Assembly: GCA_964036315.1 (NCBI GenBank)
Contig: OZ038507.1
Span: 61,566,416 to 61,630,415, forward strand
Direction: 5' to 3'
Origin: Acanthosepion esculentum
Taxonomy: Eukaryota; Mollusca; Cephalopoda; Sepiida; Sepiidae
DNA length: 64,000 bases
Below the pieces are notes generated by a model. That model was not told the origin of the DNA, did no database searches, and was given only the letters and a program-made list of their open reading frames with translations. The stretch's first letter is position 1; each line of letters opens with the position of its first letter. Positions 20,606-31,960 of the stretch are shown in pieces. A program made the translations under genes and the position numbers.

Positions 20606-21340
20606 TGTAGTGCTTACTACTATGTTTGCCATGCCTACATTTTTCTCTACTGTGATTGGTCAAATAATAGATACTAACTATCACAGGACAATTTACTGAT
20701 CTCATTCACCACACTGAATTTTTCCTACTGTTAATTCACAAACATGCTTTTGTTATAAAATCACCGATTGGGTAATTTTTCATCCAATCAGATATTTTTG
20801 TGTTCTCTCAAAATTTCACCCGCCGTTGTCATGGGAGCCTACCGATAGTAATATAAACCAGGATTCGTTCCAAAAATAGACAGTAGAAGTAGAACTCAGC
20901 AACTCACACGCGTCTACACAGACTATTCATTCTACTCACTGCGCGCACATACACACACAGAACTTAAATATCGTTCACCATCAGTTCTATGTAACAAGCC
21001 AAGTTGCAACAGCTCTGTTAGTTATATATAATCCACAACTGAATTACTACATGTTCTTCTGAAAACATCATTCTATCTAATACAGAACTTTGAACATTCT
21101 TATTCAGAAAACTTGTTTTATTACATTTAATCTTTCAGCTAACAGATAAAGGGAAACTACTACTTCTTATTGTTTCACACATTACAAAAAATGTTTTGTA
21201 TTTGTTGATTTTAATATATATTTTATCGTTGAAACTAAAATCGGTTTTCCATTGTTTTTCCTTAATACAAAAATGTATAATTGTTAAATGCTATTCAACA
21301 CGCAGCCACATCAATCTTTTCAACACAACCAGCATTTACA
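20606..21340 (+). mobile_element. Solo LTR family B (copy 1)
   Basis: Starts TGTAGTGCTTACTAC and ends CAGCATTTACA. The flanks AGAT (20602-20605) and AGCT (21341-21344) differ by one base, so the target duplication is probable but mutated. It aligns along its whole length with the LTR at 49267. A TATA-like GTAATATAAACC lies near 20848. Confidence 0.75.
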
Positions 21341-21344
21341 AGCT

Positions 21345-22890
21345 AACTAAACAGTAGGTTTACGCAAATTTGTTATGCTGTTTTTGGATTATTCAGGCTT
21401 TTTTACACCAGAAATGATGCTTCTTTTTTAAATTTGGTTTCTGGGTCCTAATCTTCAAATTTTTATATTGCGTTGGGGGTATCTTTTTCATCATGATACT
21501 CGTTTTTTAGCGAATCAGTTCAGGTACCTAAAAAATGAAATTACGCCATACTGCAATAAGAAAAAATAAATCTTTTAAAATTTTTTAAAATTTTAACTGA
21601 TTTATTTTTTTTTCATTTTGGCTTTGTATTGATTTTAAAATTAAAACAAAGCCAAAAATAAAAATAAAAATATTTGTTGTCTGGTCAGTAGGTAGAATCT
21701 AATAGATTTATGGTAAATTTGCTTTTTAACGCCCGTGCTAATATCTCTTAAAATTTTCCCAAATCGTCATACTTCCGTATTACTGGCCTTGTTTAACTAC
21801 ATTCAGAGCGGAACATGTTGCGCGCGGAGGCTTAATTAAGAGCCTTTTTACTGCTCTTAACTGAAATTACTCGTCTAAAATTACTCCGCATTTAAGTTAC
21901 GTCGTAAAGCGATGACAAGTGTTGTTTTTTAACAATTAATGAACAAACTTTGTAAAGAGCATGAATATTTACAAAATAAAATGCTAGAAAGGAAATTATA
22001 ATTAATGATTTGTGCATTATTATTTCGTTTCTAGCATATTATTTTTTTATTTTGTAATTTTATTCCGTAGATATTTTAGCCTTTTCTTTCATTTTGAAAA
22101 TTTCACAAAAGTTATTTTAATTTTAAAATGCTTTGTTGTTTTTATTTGTTTTTATCAATATATGCATAATATTGTATTGTCTGAAGGCAAAAAACATTTT
22201 CAATGAAAAATGAGTTTATAAAAGAATTAAATAATTTTATTTATTTATTTTTATCTAAGAACGAGTTTCAGGGAATTTCGGACTGGACAATGTAATCTAC
22301 GAAAGGGTAATTTGTTCTCGTTCATCTGTCTATGCCTCTTCTTGTCTTGTTCTTCTTTTTTTTTTTAAACTGTTTAGTTCTCTTGCCACTGAGTCGTTCA
22401 GGAATTGAACTCAGAATTACAAGTTTACGAACCAACACTTTTGTAATCTTCTAAGCTAATGTCAGAAGAAGAAAAAAAATAACAGTACTTTCAATTACTG
22501 ACGAACACTTATCGCAGCCGCTTTCGGCCGCTCACTAAATGGTGTAGAGAACGGCATTATTTTTCAACCATGACCTTTCGACCATGATCCCTGCACGCTT
22601 GTAATTTCGTTTGGAGATGAATTGATTACCTCTTTCGCTCACGGTTGTTACGAACCTAATCGTAATACACCTCCAAGCGTTTTTACACCGATAGTTTCGC
22701 ATAGAAACCTCCACTCAATTTTTTAGTGAGATTCTTGACATTTCAGTAACGCCATTTTTTGTCGTAGGGCACTCCGAACTTAACATAGCGACTCATCGCC
22801 TAATTCACGGTCCGTACTGACCGGGGTGTCCGCAACACACTAAAGAAGGAAAGCACTAAACGAGCTATCTAGACATAGCGATACGAGAAC
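21345..22890. other. A+T-rich repeat remnants
   Basis: A sequence near 21710-21780 repeats the CTAATATCTC...CCGTATTACTGG block seen near 17040. A tRNA-like patch at about 22385-22445 has a minus-strand B-box-like GAGTTCAATTCCTG. 22500-22880 is more G+C-balanced but matches nothing I recognise. No gene. Confidence 0.4.
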
Positions 22891-22895
22891 AATTT

Positions 22896-23052
22896 CAGTT
22901 ATGTGACATGTGTTAGGCGATCATGTATCTTTCGAAACATGACTGACGAGGCAGATTTTTTCCCCCGCAGTAGGTTGCCATTTCTTTCTGCGGTAGACCA
23001 GTTGCCATCCAAGGCTATAGAACCCGGTCTGTCCTGCTATTTACCCATAAAG
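22896..23052 (-). repeat. Dispersed repeat, inverted copy
   Basis: Minus-strand version of the sequence at 29367-29545. Shared blocks include GGTTCTATAGCCTTGGATGG, GAAATGGCAACCTACTGC, TCGTCAGTCATGT and TCGAAAGATACATGATCG. Probably a SINE body. Confidence 0.7.
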
Positions 23053-23081
23053 GGCAATGTTTTTTTGAGTCATCAAAATTG

Positions 23082-23154
23082 ACATAAAATCGATCACGTC
23101 AGCCACTGTTGACAACTTTGTAAACAAAAATGAAATGATCGATTTTATGTCAAA
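23082..23154. repeat. Short inverted repeat
   Basis: GACATAAAATCGATCA at about 23082 and TGATCGATTTTATGTC at about 23139 are exact inverses about 40 bp apart, able to form a hairpin. Function unknown. Confidence 0.75.
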
Positions 23155-23159
23155 AAATT

Positions 23160-24039
23160 TACTTAAAAATAAGAGAAGCGTGTCTAACCGTGGTGATTGG
23201 TTTTGGTTGGAGGTGTGAATTGACGTTTAGGCCAATGTATCGACAATTAACGTCAGGGCAATTTATTGGATGGAAGGACAGAAGTGACAGTATTTTCGAA
23301 TTTTAAGTGAACGAGCTTAAAGTAATTTTTAGAAATTAAATACTTTCAAAAGTCTAATATTTTATTGATTTTTTAGATACTTTTTTTTTAACGAAGATGT
23401 CTAAACTAAAGCCTGCAATGTTTTCGTCCCTAAAATTGAATCTAAAAAGGAAAATAAATAATAATTGCACCGTCTCTCACTGAAAAAAAATTATATTTAA
23501 TAAATTAATTATATTTAAAAAAAATGAAATTAAAATATTTAGTGAAATAGGATGTAAAAAAGAAAGTGAAAAATTTTGAAAATGCGATGATGATGGTCAG
23601 TCAGAGAATTTGATACGTGCTAGCCAGAAGGAAAGCAGAGCAGTTAAGGGTTTTCTCTTAGAACACGTGACGTGACGTATTATTTCTGAACCGTTCATCG
23701 ATAGTTTTGGAGAAAACATCTGTATATACATTTTTTGCATATTTAAAAAATACTATCGTGTCGCAGATTGTAATAAGCTTTCAAATTTATGATCTGTAAA
23801 AATAGATCTTTTTAATAACAGCATTTCCCAAAATACACATTCAAACTTAATTTTTAAAATATTTAACAAATTTACCATTGTATTTAAAATTCGAAAACAA
23901 GAAAACAATTCTTGAAAAATTCATTTTTCATCGGAAAAATATTTTGGCTTCAGACAATAGTGTCCTTTATTCATAAAAGCCATTTAAAAGTTGTTTTAAT
24001 TAAATAAATAATGTCTTAATTTTTATTGTTGTTTTTTTT
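23160..24039. other. Unassigned A+T-rich DNA
   Basis: Nothing recognisable apart from a repeat fragment near 23900-24040 with ATTCATTTTTCATCGG, shared with 20380 and 28550. Confidence 0.35.
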
Positions 24040-24580
24040 TACAATTCAGAGCTTAATTTTTTTTTTTTTTTTTTGGTGGTGGGGGGTAACATCGAGTCGA
24101 AATTTACTAAAGATATCGATGATTTATATTCTTCAAAGTCTTCTGCTTTTAATCACAAAATTACACAGAATTCGAATTTTAGAGTTTTCATGAAATTAAG
24201 TAAGGAGGGGGAGGTAACAGATGTAAAAAAATATATTTTTACCATGACTTTCTAAAAAACAAACATTGCCAAAATAATTTCATTCAATTGTGAATAACTT
24301 GTGAAAGTTTCACTAAAATCTGATAAGTATTTGATTTTTGCAAGAATTTCCAAATTAACGTGTTTTTCAACTGAAAAAAGGCGCTAAAAACTAATGGTAA
24401 ATATTATTACGTGACCGCTGACGTAAAAAAAACAAACAAGATTTTTTTTTAACCAAAATTTGCTAGAAAGGATTAAAAAAATAAAAAAAAATACCTTAGT
24501 CGTTATTCTTAATAACATAAAGATTTTGACAATAAAACTTTTTTTTTTTTATTAAATAAGTTTGGGGCCTTTTTTCATCA
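24040..24580 (+). repeat. Dispersed A+T-rich repeat, copy 2
   Basis: Parallels 15985-16560 block for block, including TTGTGAATAACTTGTGAAAG and ATTTGATTTTTGCAAGAATT. Long T runs and a GGTGGTGGGGGG tract lie at the left. Confidence 0.6.
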
Positions 24581-26026
24581 GCGTACGCTGTTGTACGGCG
24601 TATTTGTTACACGCGCACTGCTATTTCCCAAAAACATTACGAAATATGATGTATCTTTTCTGCTAATTGACTCCCAAAATAAAAGGAATTTATATTTACT
24701 AAAATTAACACCAAATTCTCCCACAGCGAGGACCTTACACTCCGGTTGGCTTGACTTTTGCGATCGCCCCAGATATGGACGATCGGGTGCGCTATTTCTA
24801 AGTGGGGGTCAGCTTTCGCGCTCACCCTGATAAACAAGCCAAAAACAGAGGGTTTTTTTTTTCGATTTTTTTAAAATTGTCAACAAAAAAAAAATCCTTA
24901 TAAGTACCTCGAATATCATCTGCACTTCCGAAATGTGAATAACTCCCTGATTTTTGATAATTTTTCACTCTAAGGTTTGGAGTTGTTGCTAAGCAAACTA
25001 AACAAATTTTGATTTTAAATAAAATTTTTAATTTCAATAGTGCCAAAAACTTAATAAAAAAAACAAAGCTTGATTTAAAATTTAAAATTTCTTGTGGTGA
25101 ATTAATTAATATTCGCAATAAGTAACTTTTTAACTTTTACATTATTTGGAGTGAATTAAAAGATCCAATATGACTGAAACAATAAAATTTAAAAAACAAA
25201 CGAAGAAATAAGGAAATTAATTCAAAATAACATGTAAATATTTAAAACAAATCAGACCAGAATCGAAAAGGATATTTTTTTAAAAATCTATAAAACAATG
25301 AAAAATAATCACAATTTAGACACAACATTCGTAAATAAATCTTGTTGTTTTTATCAATCGAAATATGTCTTCGGTTCAGCCCTTTCATCAACTCAACTCC
25401 ATTTCTAGGTTAAGGACAGTTGTGTGTGCAGGTTAGAATAAAAGACAAATTAATTATTGTAGAGCAACCAGATAGAAATTCTACAAATCGAAGTGATTTT
25501 TTTTTTTTTTTTTTACTTACAGGGTTCACTTGAAGCGAAAGAGTGGTATCTGAAGGATTTCCGCAGCTGTACATGTTGATAACTTTTTGAATGTAGTTGC
25601 AAATTGAAGCACACAGTCATGCATACGCACACACGCACACATGAGCCCCGAGTTCCAGGAAAATAGAAATCTGAAGCTTTTGTTAATAGGAAAGGAATCC
25701 GGATGTCAATTTCTATGACGTGACTAGTAATAAACAAAAATGTTATATCACTTTACCTGATTTGCCTAAGTTGCTTTTAAGTTTTAGTTTTGTCAAATTT
25801 ATCGTTAAAAGATGATTATTGTTTAACTCTTTGTTATTAGGAGTCGATCATTTCCTCTGTCTCACGATTTCGCACTTCCCGACAAAGGAACTCTCTTCCT
25901 CTTACTTGCTTGCCTAATAATAACTACAATCTTCAAAAATTTAAATGTAACGCCAATCGCCATCTTCTGATGCCTTGATCCTCGTTCTTTTTTTTGTATC
26001 CTTTTCTCTATCCCTTCTACACCTAG

Positions 26027-26030
<4 letters not shown>
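24581..26030. other. Unassigned A+T-rich DNA
   Basis: A G+C-richer patch at 24585-24835 is open on both strands without a recognisable domain. The rest is low-complexity. Confidence 0.35.
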
Positions 26031-26036
<6 letters not shown>

Positions 26037-26083
<47 letters not shown>

Positions 26084-26092
26084 CTCTCTTAC
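26037..26092. repeat. (CT)n and (CTAT)n microsatellite
   Basis: A pure CT run passes into CTAT repeats and back to CT. It keeps a 122-aa Ser/Leu-rich frame open, which I do not regard as a gene. Confidence 0.9.
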
Positions 26093-26394
26093 TTTCACTC
26101 TCTGTAACTCCTTGCGTACTAGTGGCACTCCCGCCTTACTTGGAGTATGAAATGCTAAAAAAAAAAAAAAAATCAAAGGAAAAAAAGAATACAGTTCTAC
26201 CATCGACTTCCCCCTACCCACAAACCAGGTGTGGGTGCCTGATTGTGGGCCCCGGACAGTGCTTTATGACCCTGCTATCTTACCAACATTTGCTTTTTTT
26301 GTACCTACATTTATATATTATTACGTTACAAATTAAACTATGAAAAATTTTTGCTGCTTTTAACGTCATTCTAGGTTTGTAAACACCCCCACCC

Positions 26395-27490
26395 CCGTCC
26401 AAATCGATCACTCTTTTTATTTTTCTATCCATGAATGTGCTAGAAATTTCAAATTCAACCCTTCAACGAGGAAAATCTCAAATTGGTGTTAAAAATGGCC
26501 GCAAAACATTGTTGATTTATTTCAGATCGAATAATCTATTATGACATGTCTCTAATTTGTATTATGACAGGTCTCTAATTTGTATTATGACAGGTCTCTA
26601 ATTTGTATTATGACAGGTCTCTAATTTGTATTCATTCATTGTACTTGTTTTCAATTTTTCTAGTTGAATTGTTTACCTATATTGCATCGGATCCATTTAC
26701 TGTACATAATTAGCTTACAATAAAATTTCTTATTTACATTATCGGACTGTTATCCTCATCTTCATTCTGGATTTTTTTTTTCCAAATGTGTGAATTTGTT
26801 TTGCTCATGCTCTCAAATAAACACAACGTATTTTTATCCATAATTTTGAATGTTTTGAATGTTTTAAATTATTTAACTTTTTAACAAGAAAAATCTGATG
26901 TTGATGTTAAAAATTACCACAAAACATTGTCGATTTATTTAAGATAGAATGATGCATTATGACATGTCTCTAATTTGTATTTAGACACATTGTATTTATT
27001 TTCAATTTTTCTAGCTGAATAATTGTTTACCTAGATTGCATATGATCCATTATTGTACATAATTAGGTTACAATAAAATTTGTATTTTATATGAATAGAA
27101 CCTTATGAAAATTGAAATGTAGTAGAGTAGGGGGCTGTATCATGACACCACGGTGCTAAATTTTGTCAATTTTCAAGAAAAGTCACTACTTGTTACATTT
27201 GAAGTCTTCTTTGAACAGTCAGATAGTAATTTACCTGGAAAGAAACAATACAGTTATTAATATGAAGATTTGAAATTAAAGTATGCAATATGTCACAGCT
27301 CTAGCATCACTTCTTCATAGTCCTTATTTGAATGTTTCAACTCAGCCTCGTATATAATTTATTTATATACATTGTATTTATTTTCTATTTTACTAGTTGA
27401 ATTGTTTACCTATATTGCATAGGGTCCATTACTGTACATAATTAGGTTAAAATAAAATGTGTTATTTATATTATTTACATTATCGGACTG
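26395..27490. repeat. Three diverged direct copies of one repeat
   Basis: Copies near 26480-26760, 26880-27090 and 27350-27490 share ACTTGTTTTCAATTTTTCTAG, AATTGTTTACCTATATTGCAT, TGTACATAATTAGG and TACAATAAAATTT. The first and third continue into a reversed SINE tail (TTTACATTATCGGACTG). In copy 1 a 23-bp unit, TATTATGACAGGTCTCTAAT plus TTG, is repeated four times at 26537-26628. Confidence 0.75.
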
Positions 27491-27690
27491 TTATCCTAAT
27501 CTTCATTGTCATATTCACAACGTTTCGGCCGTTGTACGCTCCGTTCTTCTTCAGGTGATTGGAATTTCGAACCCAACCCTTTATTTCGCCCACTGGGGTA
27601 GATTGTTCTAGTTTCGCGTGCCATGCCTCTTCCGGGTGTCTCAGTGACTAGACCCAAAGAGTTGTGAGTTCAGCACCAGGCTACAGCAGT
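27475..27690 (-). mobile_element. SINE with internally inverted head
   Basis: From 27475 to about 27630 this reads as the minus-strand SINE: CAACGTTTCGGCCGTTGTACG, TTCTTCAGGTGATTGGAATT, then the body. It then switches to plus-strand head sequence (CAGTGACTAGACCCAAAGAG and onwards) to about 27690, so the 5' end is inverted. Confidence 0.7.
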
Positions 27691-29150
27691 GGTGAACCAA
27701 AAAAACTCGTTTAAAAATAAATTAACTTTTGATAATGAAAAATCTTTCTTGAAGCTTTTATTTTAGTTTTAATTTCAAGCTGAGAGATTAAATTTAATAT
27801 TTCCAATAAGCAAAACACTGTGCTTTATTTCAAAAGTAATTTACACTGATTGAATCTTTTTAAATTTCTACATTTTTTTATTTATTTAGCGCCATTTTAG
27901 CCAAGCGTTAAAAATGTAAATCTATAAAAAAAATCTTCTAAAAATAAAATATACTTTTCTTCTGATTTAAAGTTTAATTAATCTGCTTTGAAACAACTGT
28001 TATTATTTTTTAAGTTTAAAATATCACAGAAATGTATTTTTCAACACGACGGTAGATTGTTTATTCACGTTGACAGCTTAAAAAGCTGTTACCTAGGTTT
28101 TAAAAACACCTCTATGACAGCCGATGACGAATAGATTGTTAATGTTTGTTGTTCTACAAAAAATAATTGAGTAATAACGTAAAAGCCATTTAAGTACTCG
28201 ATAATTTTAAAAATTTTGAAAACGTATTATTTGTAATCTAATGTTTATTGATTTTTAGAGAATTTTGGTTCTAAATTTTCTATCATTATCGCTCTTATTT
28301 TCTGACAGGCTAGCGTATCTATAAAATTCGTCGTTTTTACACATTATTCAATGTTTTTTTTTTTTAATATTCGTAATAATATTGAAATATTGTAATAATA
28401 AGCTTCATGAGATATGATTAATAAATATAGTTTTGATTTTTTTTTTTTACTTAACAATCTTTCTTAAGAGTTACACCATAGAAACTGAATTTTAAAAGAT
28501 TTTAAAATATTAAAAATTATTGTAATCAACATTTTTTTAAAATTTTATACAAATTCATTTTTCATCGACAATTTTTTTCTTCTTAAATATTGTCCTTAAT
28601 ATATATTATTCATAAAAGTAATTAAAAGCTTCTCTATAAATTATAAACATAAAAATTAATTGGGACATTCTGTCAAAATTGTGACCTTTTTCAATAATTT
28701 TGTTGCCGGTCACACGTCACGCACTACCTGTGACTTTGTATACGCTATGCGATACATATGTGTATGTTTGTGTTTTTTGTGAGAATGACTTACACTTTTT
28801 TACACCCATACGTACACAGTTTGACTATTTGCTTCCATAAAGAAATTATTTATAAAAACAATAATAATCTGCTTCTCTTTCTCTAAAGTACATAGAGTTC
28901 AAAAGAAAACACTGGAATAATGCGCTAGTCTTTCTCTCAGTCTGGACAACCCCATCCCTGAGCGGAGCAATAGAACCAAGAATTTTAAAAAAATAAAAGT
29001 TGTTAAAAAATTTTTATCAACAGACAGTTCATGTTCGTCAAGTTGTCTATATTTATTTGCCTCCATGTGTAAAAAAAAATGTATGACTGAAATAAATTAA
29101 AAAATGGTGGGTTGGAGCTTTATATTTTATTGATAATTAAACGCTGTGCC
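27691..29150. other. A+T-rich repeat remnants
   Basis: A repeat fragment at 28540-28650 is shared with 20380 and 23900. No gene recognised. Confidence 0.35.
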
Positions 29151-29151
<1 letters not shown>

Positions 29152-29203
<52 letters not shown>

Positions 29204-29209
29204 TCTCTC
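29152..29209. repeat. (CT)n microsatellite
   Basis: A CT run with one CTAT interruption. Both overlapping Ser/Leu-rich frames here are artefacts of the repeat. Confidence 0.9.
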
Positions 29210-29294
29210 CCCTCTATTTTTCTCTCTCCCCCATCTCTTTCAGCGTGTCAGTATTGACGTCACAAGCTGGCCTGTGTCTGGTCAATTTAAATTT

Positions 29295-29545
29295 GGGTAT
29301 ATATTACATTCACTTACGTGCTAATACCCTTGGGAAAGGTTTGAGTCCTCTTCTTCTCCCCTCCCACCAGCTATGGGTAAATAGAAGGATAGACCGGGTT
29401 CTATAGCCTTGGATGGCAAGTAGTCTACCGCAGAAAGAAATGGCAACCTACTGCAGGAAAAAAAATCTGCCTCGTCAGTCATGTCTCGAAAGATACATGA
29501 TCGGCTAAGCGTGTATCACGCATGGCACATAACTGACTGACATAT
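29295..29545 (+). repeat. SINE-like dispersed repeat
   Basis: ACCCTTGGGAAAGG and CACCAGCTATGGGTAAATAG are followed by the block shared inverted at 22896-23052. It links the 255-415 repeat and the 22896 repeat into one longer family. Confidence 0.6.
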
Positions 29546-29984
29546 AGTATTTAGTCAGCTCGAAATTAAGGGTTGGGTTTTTGAGCGGGAGTGGCTCTGA
29601 TTGGTTATAATATATTGTTTGTTTTGGCTAAAGAAAGTGGATGTATGCATTGATCCGATAAGCAGAAAAAACGTATTTACAGAGTCTACTTTTGGGTCGG
29701 CAAACGGTTGGTGTCCGGTTTGTGTAGAAACCGTAAGAGGCACGACAGTTCCAAGAAACTGACAGCGTAGAATTAGCTACAAAAGAAAACAAATGTCCAG
29801 TTTATTACTTATGATGATAAAGTGAATTTAGGTTACACTTTTACAAAAATTACTGACCTCAAAAAGTGAATTCAGGTAAAAATGGCGAAAGTGGAATGAG
29901 ATGGAAAATGGCGAAATACCAATTAATTATTTATACCATAAAAAAGTTAAAAGATTTTTTATAACCTCTTCTGAAATTACTCTG
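29546..29984. other. Unassigned
   Basis: No recognised element or gene in this interval. Confidence 0.35.
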
Positions 29985-30656
29985 AAGTCTTTCTTTTTAT
30001 ATGCCTTGTCATTTCAAGACGTATGCGATCATGGCTCTCCACCTCCCTCTATCCCTTGCAGCCCTCAGCAAGTTCCTACCCTACGCTTCCTCCTCCAGAC
30101 CACGTTCTGTCATCCACCCGCTCAAGCTGGCCAGGTATGTCACGCCCTTGTCTCTCTTTTCCCTCTATTCGACCCGTGAGTATCAAATTCTCCAAGCCCT
30201 CCTTCCTCGTTATGTGTCCCAGAAACTTCAGCTGCCTCTTTCTGATATTAAGTATAAGCCTCCTCCTTGTTTGCATCCTCTGTAAGACCTCATCGTTGCT
30301 CACACGCTCGGTTCATGATATCCTCAGCATCCTTCTGTAGAACCACATCTCTGTCACCTCGTGTCTCTTCTTCATTTTTGAGGAAATCGTCCAACATTCG
30401 CTGCCGTAAAGAAGGACAGATGTCACGTAACAGTTCAGTATTCTTTTCTTTGTTACCAAAGAAATCCTCCTGTCTCTCGATACTCTGCCCAGCTTTTGGA
30501 ATGCGTCCTTGGCCATCTCAATACGCCTACAGATCTCAGCGTGGCACTTACCGTCCTCTGTCAAGACGCTTCCCAGATATTTAAACGTCTGCCTCTACTT
30601 CATTCTAGTATTCCCGACCCGCAAATCGCATTTCGGGCTCTTCCTCTTACTGATGA
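29985..30656 (-). pseudogene. RTE-like LINE C-terminus, 5' end cut by a solo LTR
   Basis: Minus-strand translation from about 30575 gives LTEDGKCHAEICRRIEMA, RILNCYVTSVLLYGSECW, KKRHEVTEMWFYRRMLRIS and, after a TGA in place of the usual Trp, TERVSNDEVLQRM...LKFLGHITRK. This is the domain that follows the reverse transcriptase in RTE-like LINE proteins. The 3' end lies near 29990 and matches the copies at 10345 and 61440. The solo LTR at 30661 interrupts it. 30168-30656 is repeated inverted at 31463-31957. Confidence 0.8.
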
Positions 30657-30660
30657 CCAT

Positions 30661-31196
30661 TATCGGGTTATCTCCTCTTCGTTTCGTAACCTTTCAACAG
30701 GGGTCTCTCTCCCACGTGTATAAATACTCGTTCATCCTTCTCTCTTTCTCTTTTTCCTGCTTACGCCCACGTGTGAGCAACTGTCTCGATTTCGGCCGCG
30801 GGCCGAAACCTCGCACGTGGGGCGAGGTACCAAAAACTTTCTCTTTAAAATTTCCAATATGTGAACTCTTACACACAACCAGCGTTTCCCATATTCTGGG
30901 AACACGCTAAAACAAATACACCCCGTACGGACATTTTCAATTCAACACACAACACAATAACTTTCCATACAGACACTAACGTTTTATTCATGTTTTAAAT
31001 GATGTATTTGTAATTCGTGTTTTAACCTGTTTGTTAATAATATATATTTGTTTTGTACATATATATCTGTCTTGTTCGTTTTATTTTGCTTTCTTTGGAC
31101 TCCATCATAGTCCAACATTACTATGTAGCGGGACTGGCCAGCAGGAAGTCTTAGTCCAGAGATTTTATCCTCACATTAACCCGCCGGTCCCCTACA
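30661..31196 (+). mobile_element. Solo LTR family D (copy 1), TSD CCAT
   Basis: Flanked by CCAT at 30657-30660 and 31197-31200. The expected initial TG has become TA (TATCGGGTTATC). The end is GGTCCCCTACA. A consensus TATA box TATAAATA lies at about 30719, and the paired GCGAGGT/CGCACGTGGGGCGAGG motifs lie at about 30792-30828. It aligns with minus-strand copies at 50161 and 51366. Confidence 0.85.
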
Positions 31197-31321
31197 CCAT
31201 AATGCAATATAAATAGAATTAATTTTAACTCGTGAAAATTTCAAGATTTTCTTATTTGAAATGTCTGATGAATCGTAGTTCTTAAAGTAATTATTGGGTA
31301 AGCTCATAGCGAGTTCTACAG

Positions 31322-31462
31322 ATACGGCCGAAATCGAGGTAGTTGCTCACACGTGGGCGTAAGCAGGAAAAAGAGAAAGAGAGAAGGATGAACGAGTATT
31401 TATACACGTGGGAGAGAGACCCCTGTTGAAAGGTTACGAAACGAAGAGGAGATAACCCGATA
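31322..31462 (-). mobile_element. Inverted 5' fragment of LTR family D
   Basis: Reverse copy of the first 140 bases of the LTR at 30661, joined to the LINE at exactly the same junction (minus-strand ATGACCAT followed by TATCGGGTTATC). It forms the inner part of the right arm of the inverted duplication. Confidence 0.85.
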
Positions 31463-31960
31463 ATGGTCATCAGTAAGAGGAAGAGCCCGAAATGCGATTT
31501 TCAGGTCGGGAATACTAGAATCGAGTAGAGGCAGACGTTTAAATATCTGGGGAAGCGTCTTGACAGAGGACGGTAAGTGCGACGCTGAGATCTGTAGGCG
31601 TATCGAGATGGCCAAGGACGCATTCCAAAAGCTGGGCAGAGTATCGAGAGACAGGAGGATTTCTTTGGTAACGAAGAAAAGAATACTGAACTGTTACGTG
31701 ACATCTGTCCTTCTTTCCGGCAACGAATGTTGGACGATTTCCTCAAAGATGAAGAAGAGACACGAGGTGACGGAGATGTGGTTCTACAGAGGGATGCTGA
31801 GGATATCATGAACCGAGCGTGTGAGCAACGATGAGGTCTCAGAGGATGTAAACAAGGAGGAGGCTTATACTTAATATCAGAAAGAGGCAGCTGAAGTTTC
31901 TGGGACACATAACGAGGAAGGAGGGCTTGGAGAATCTGATACTCACGGGTTGAATATCCG
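31463..31960 (+). pseudogene. RTE-like LINE C-terminus, inverted duplicate
   Basis: Plus-strand translation gives VLTEDGKCDAEICRRIEMAK, RILNCYVTSVLLSGNECW and KKRHEVTEMWFYRGMLRIS. It is nearly identical to 30168-30656 in reverse. Differences include Leu-Ser-Gly-Asn for Leu-Tyr-Gly-Ser. The same premature TGA follows RIS, showing it was copied from an already dead element. It stops abruptly near 31957 without the LINE 3' end. Confidence 0.8.

Noticed and set aside
22385..22445. Possible tRNA gene on the minus strand
   Set aside because: A B-box-like GAGTTCAATTCCTG is present, but I could not form a cloverleaf or find a proper A box; more likely an old SINE fragment.
25975..26343. 122-aa open frame with Ser/Leu repeats
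   Set aside because: Frame created by the (CT)n/(CTAT)n microsatellite.
26515..26640. CRISPR-like array
   Set aside because: The 23-bp units are directly adjacent without spacers, and the surroundings are animal repeats; it is a simple tandem repeat.
29112..29406. Two overlapping Ser/Leu-rich open frames
   Set aside because: Both read through a (CT)n tract in different frames, the mark of a simple repeat rather than a gene.
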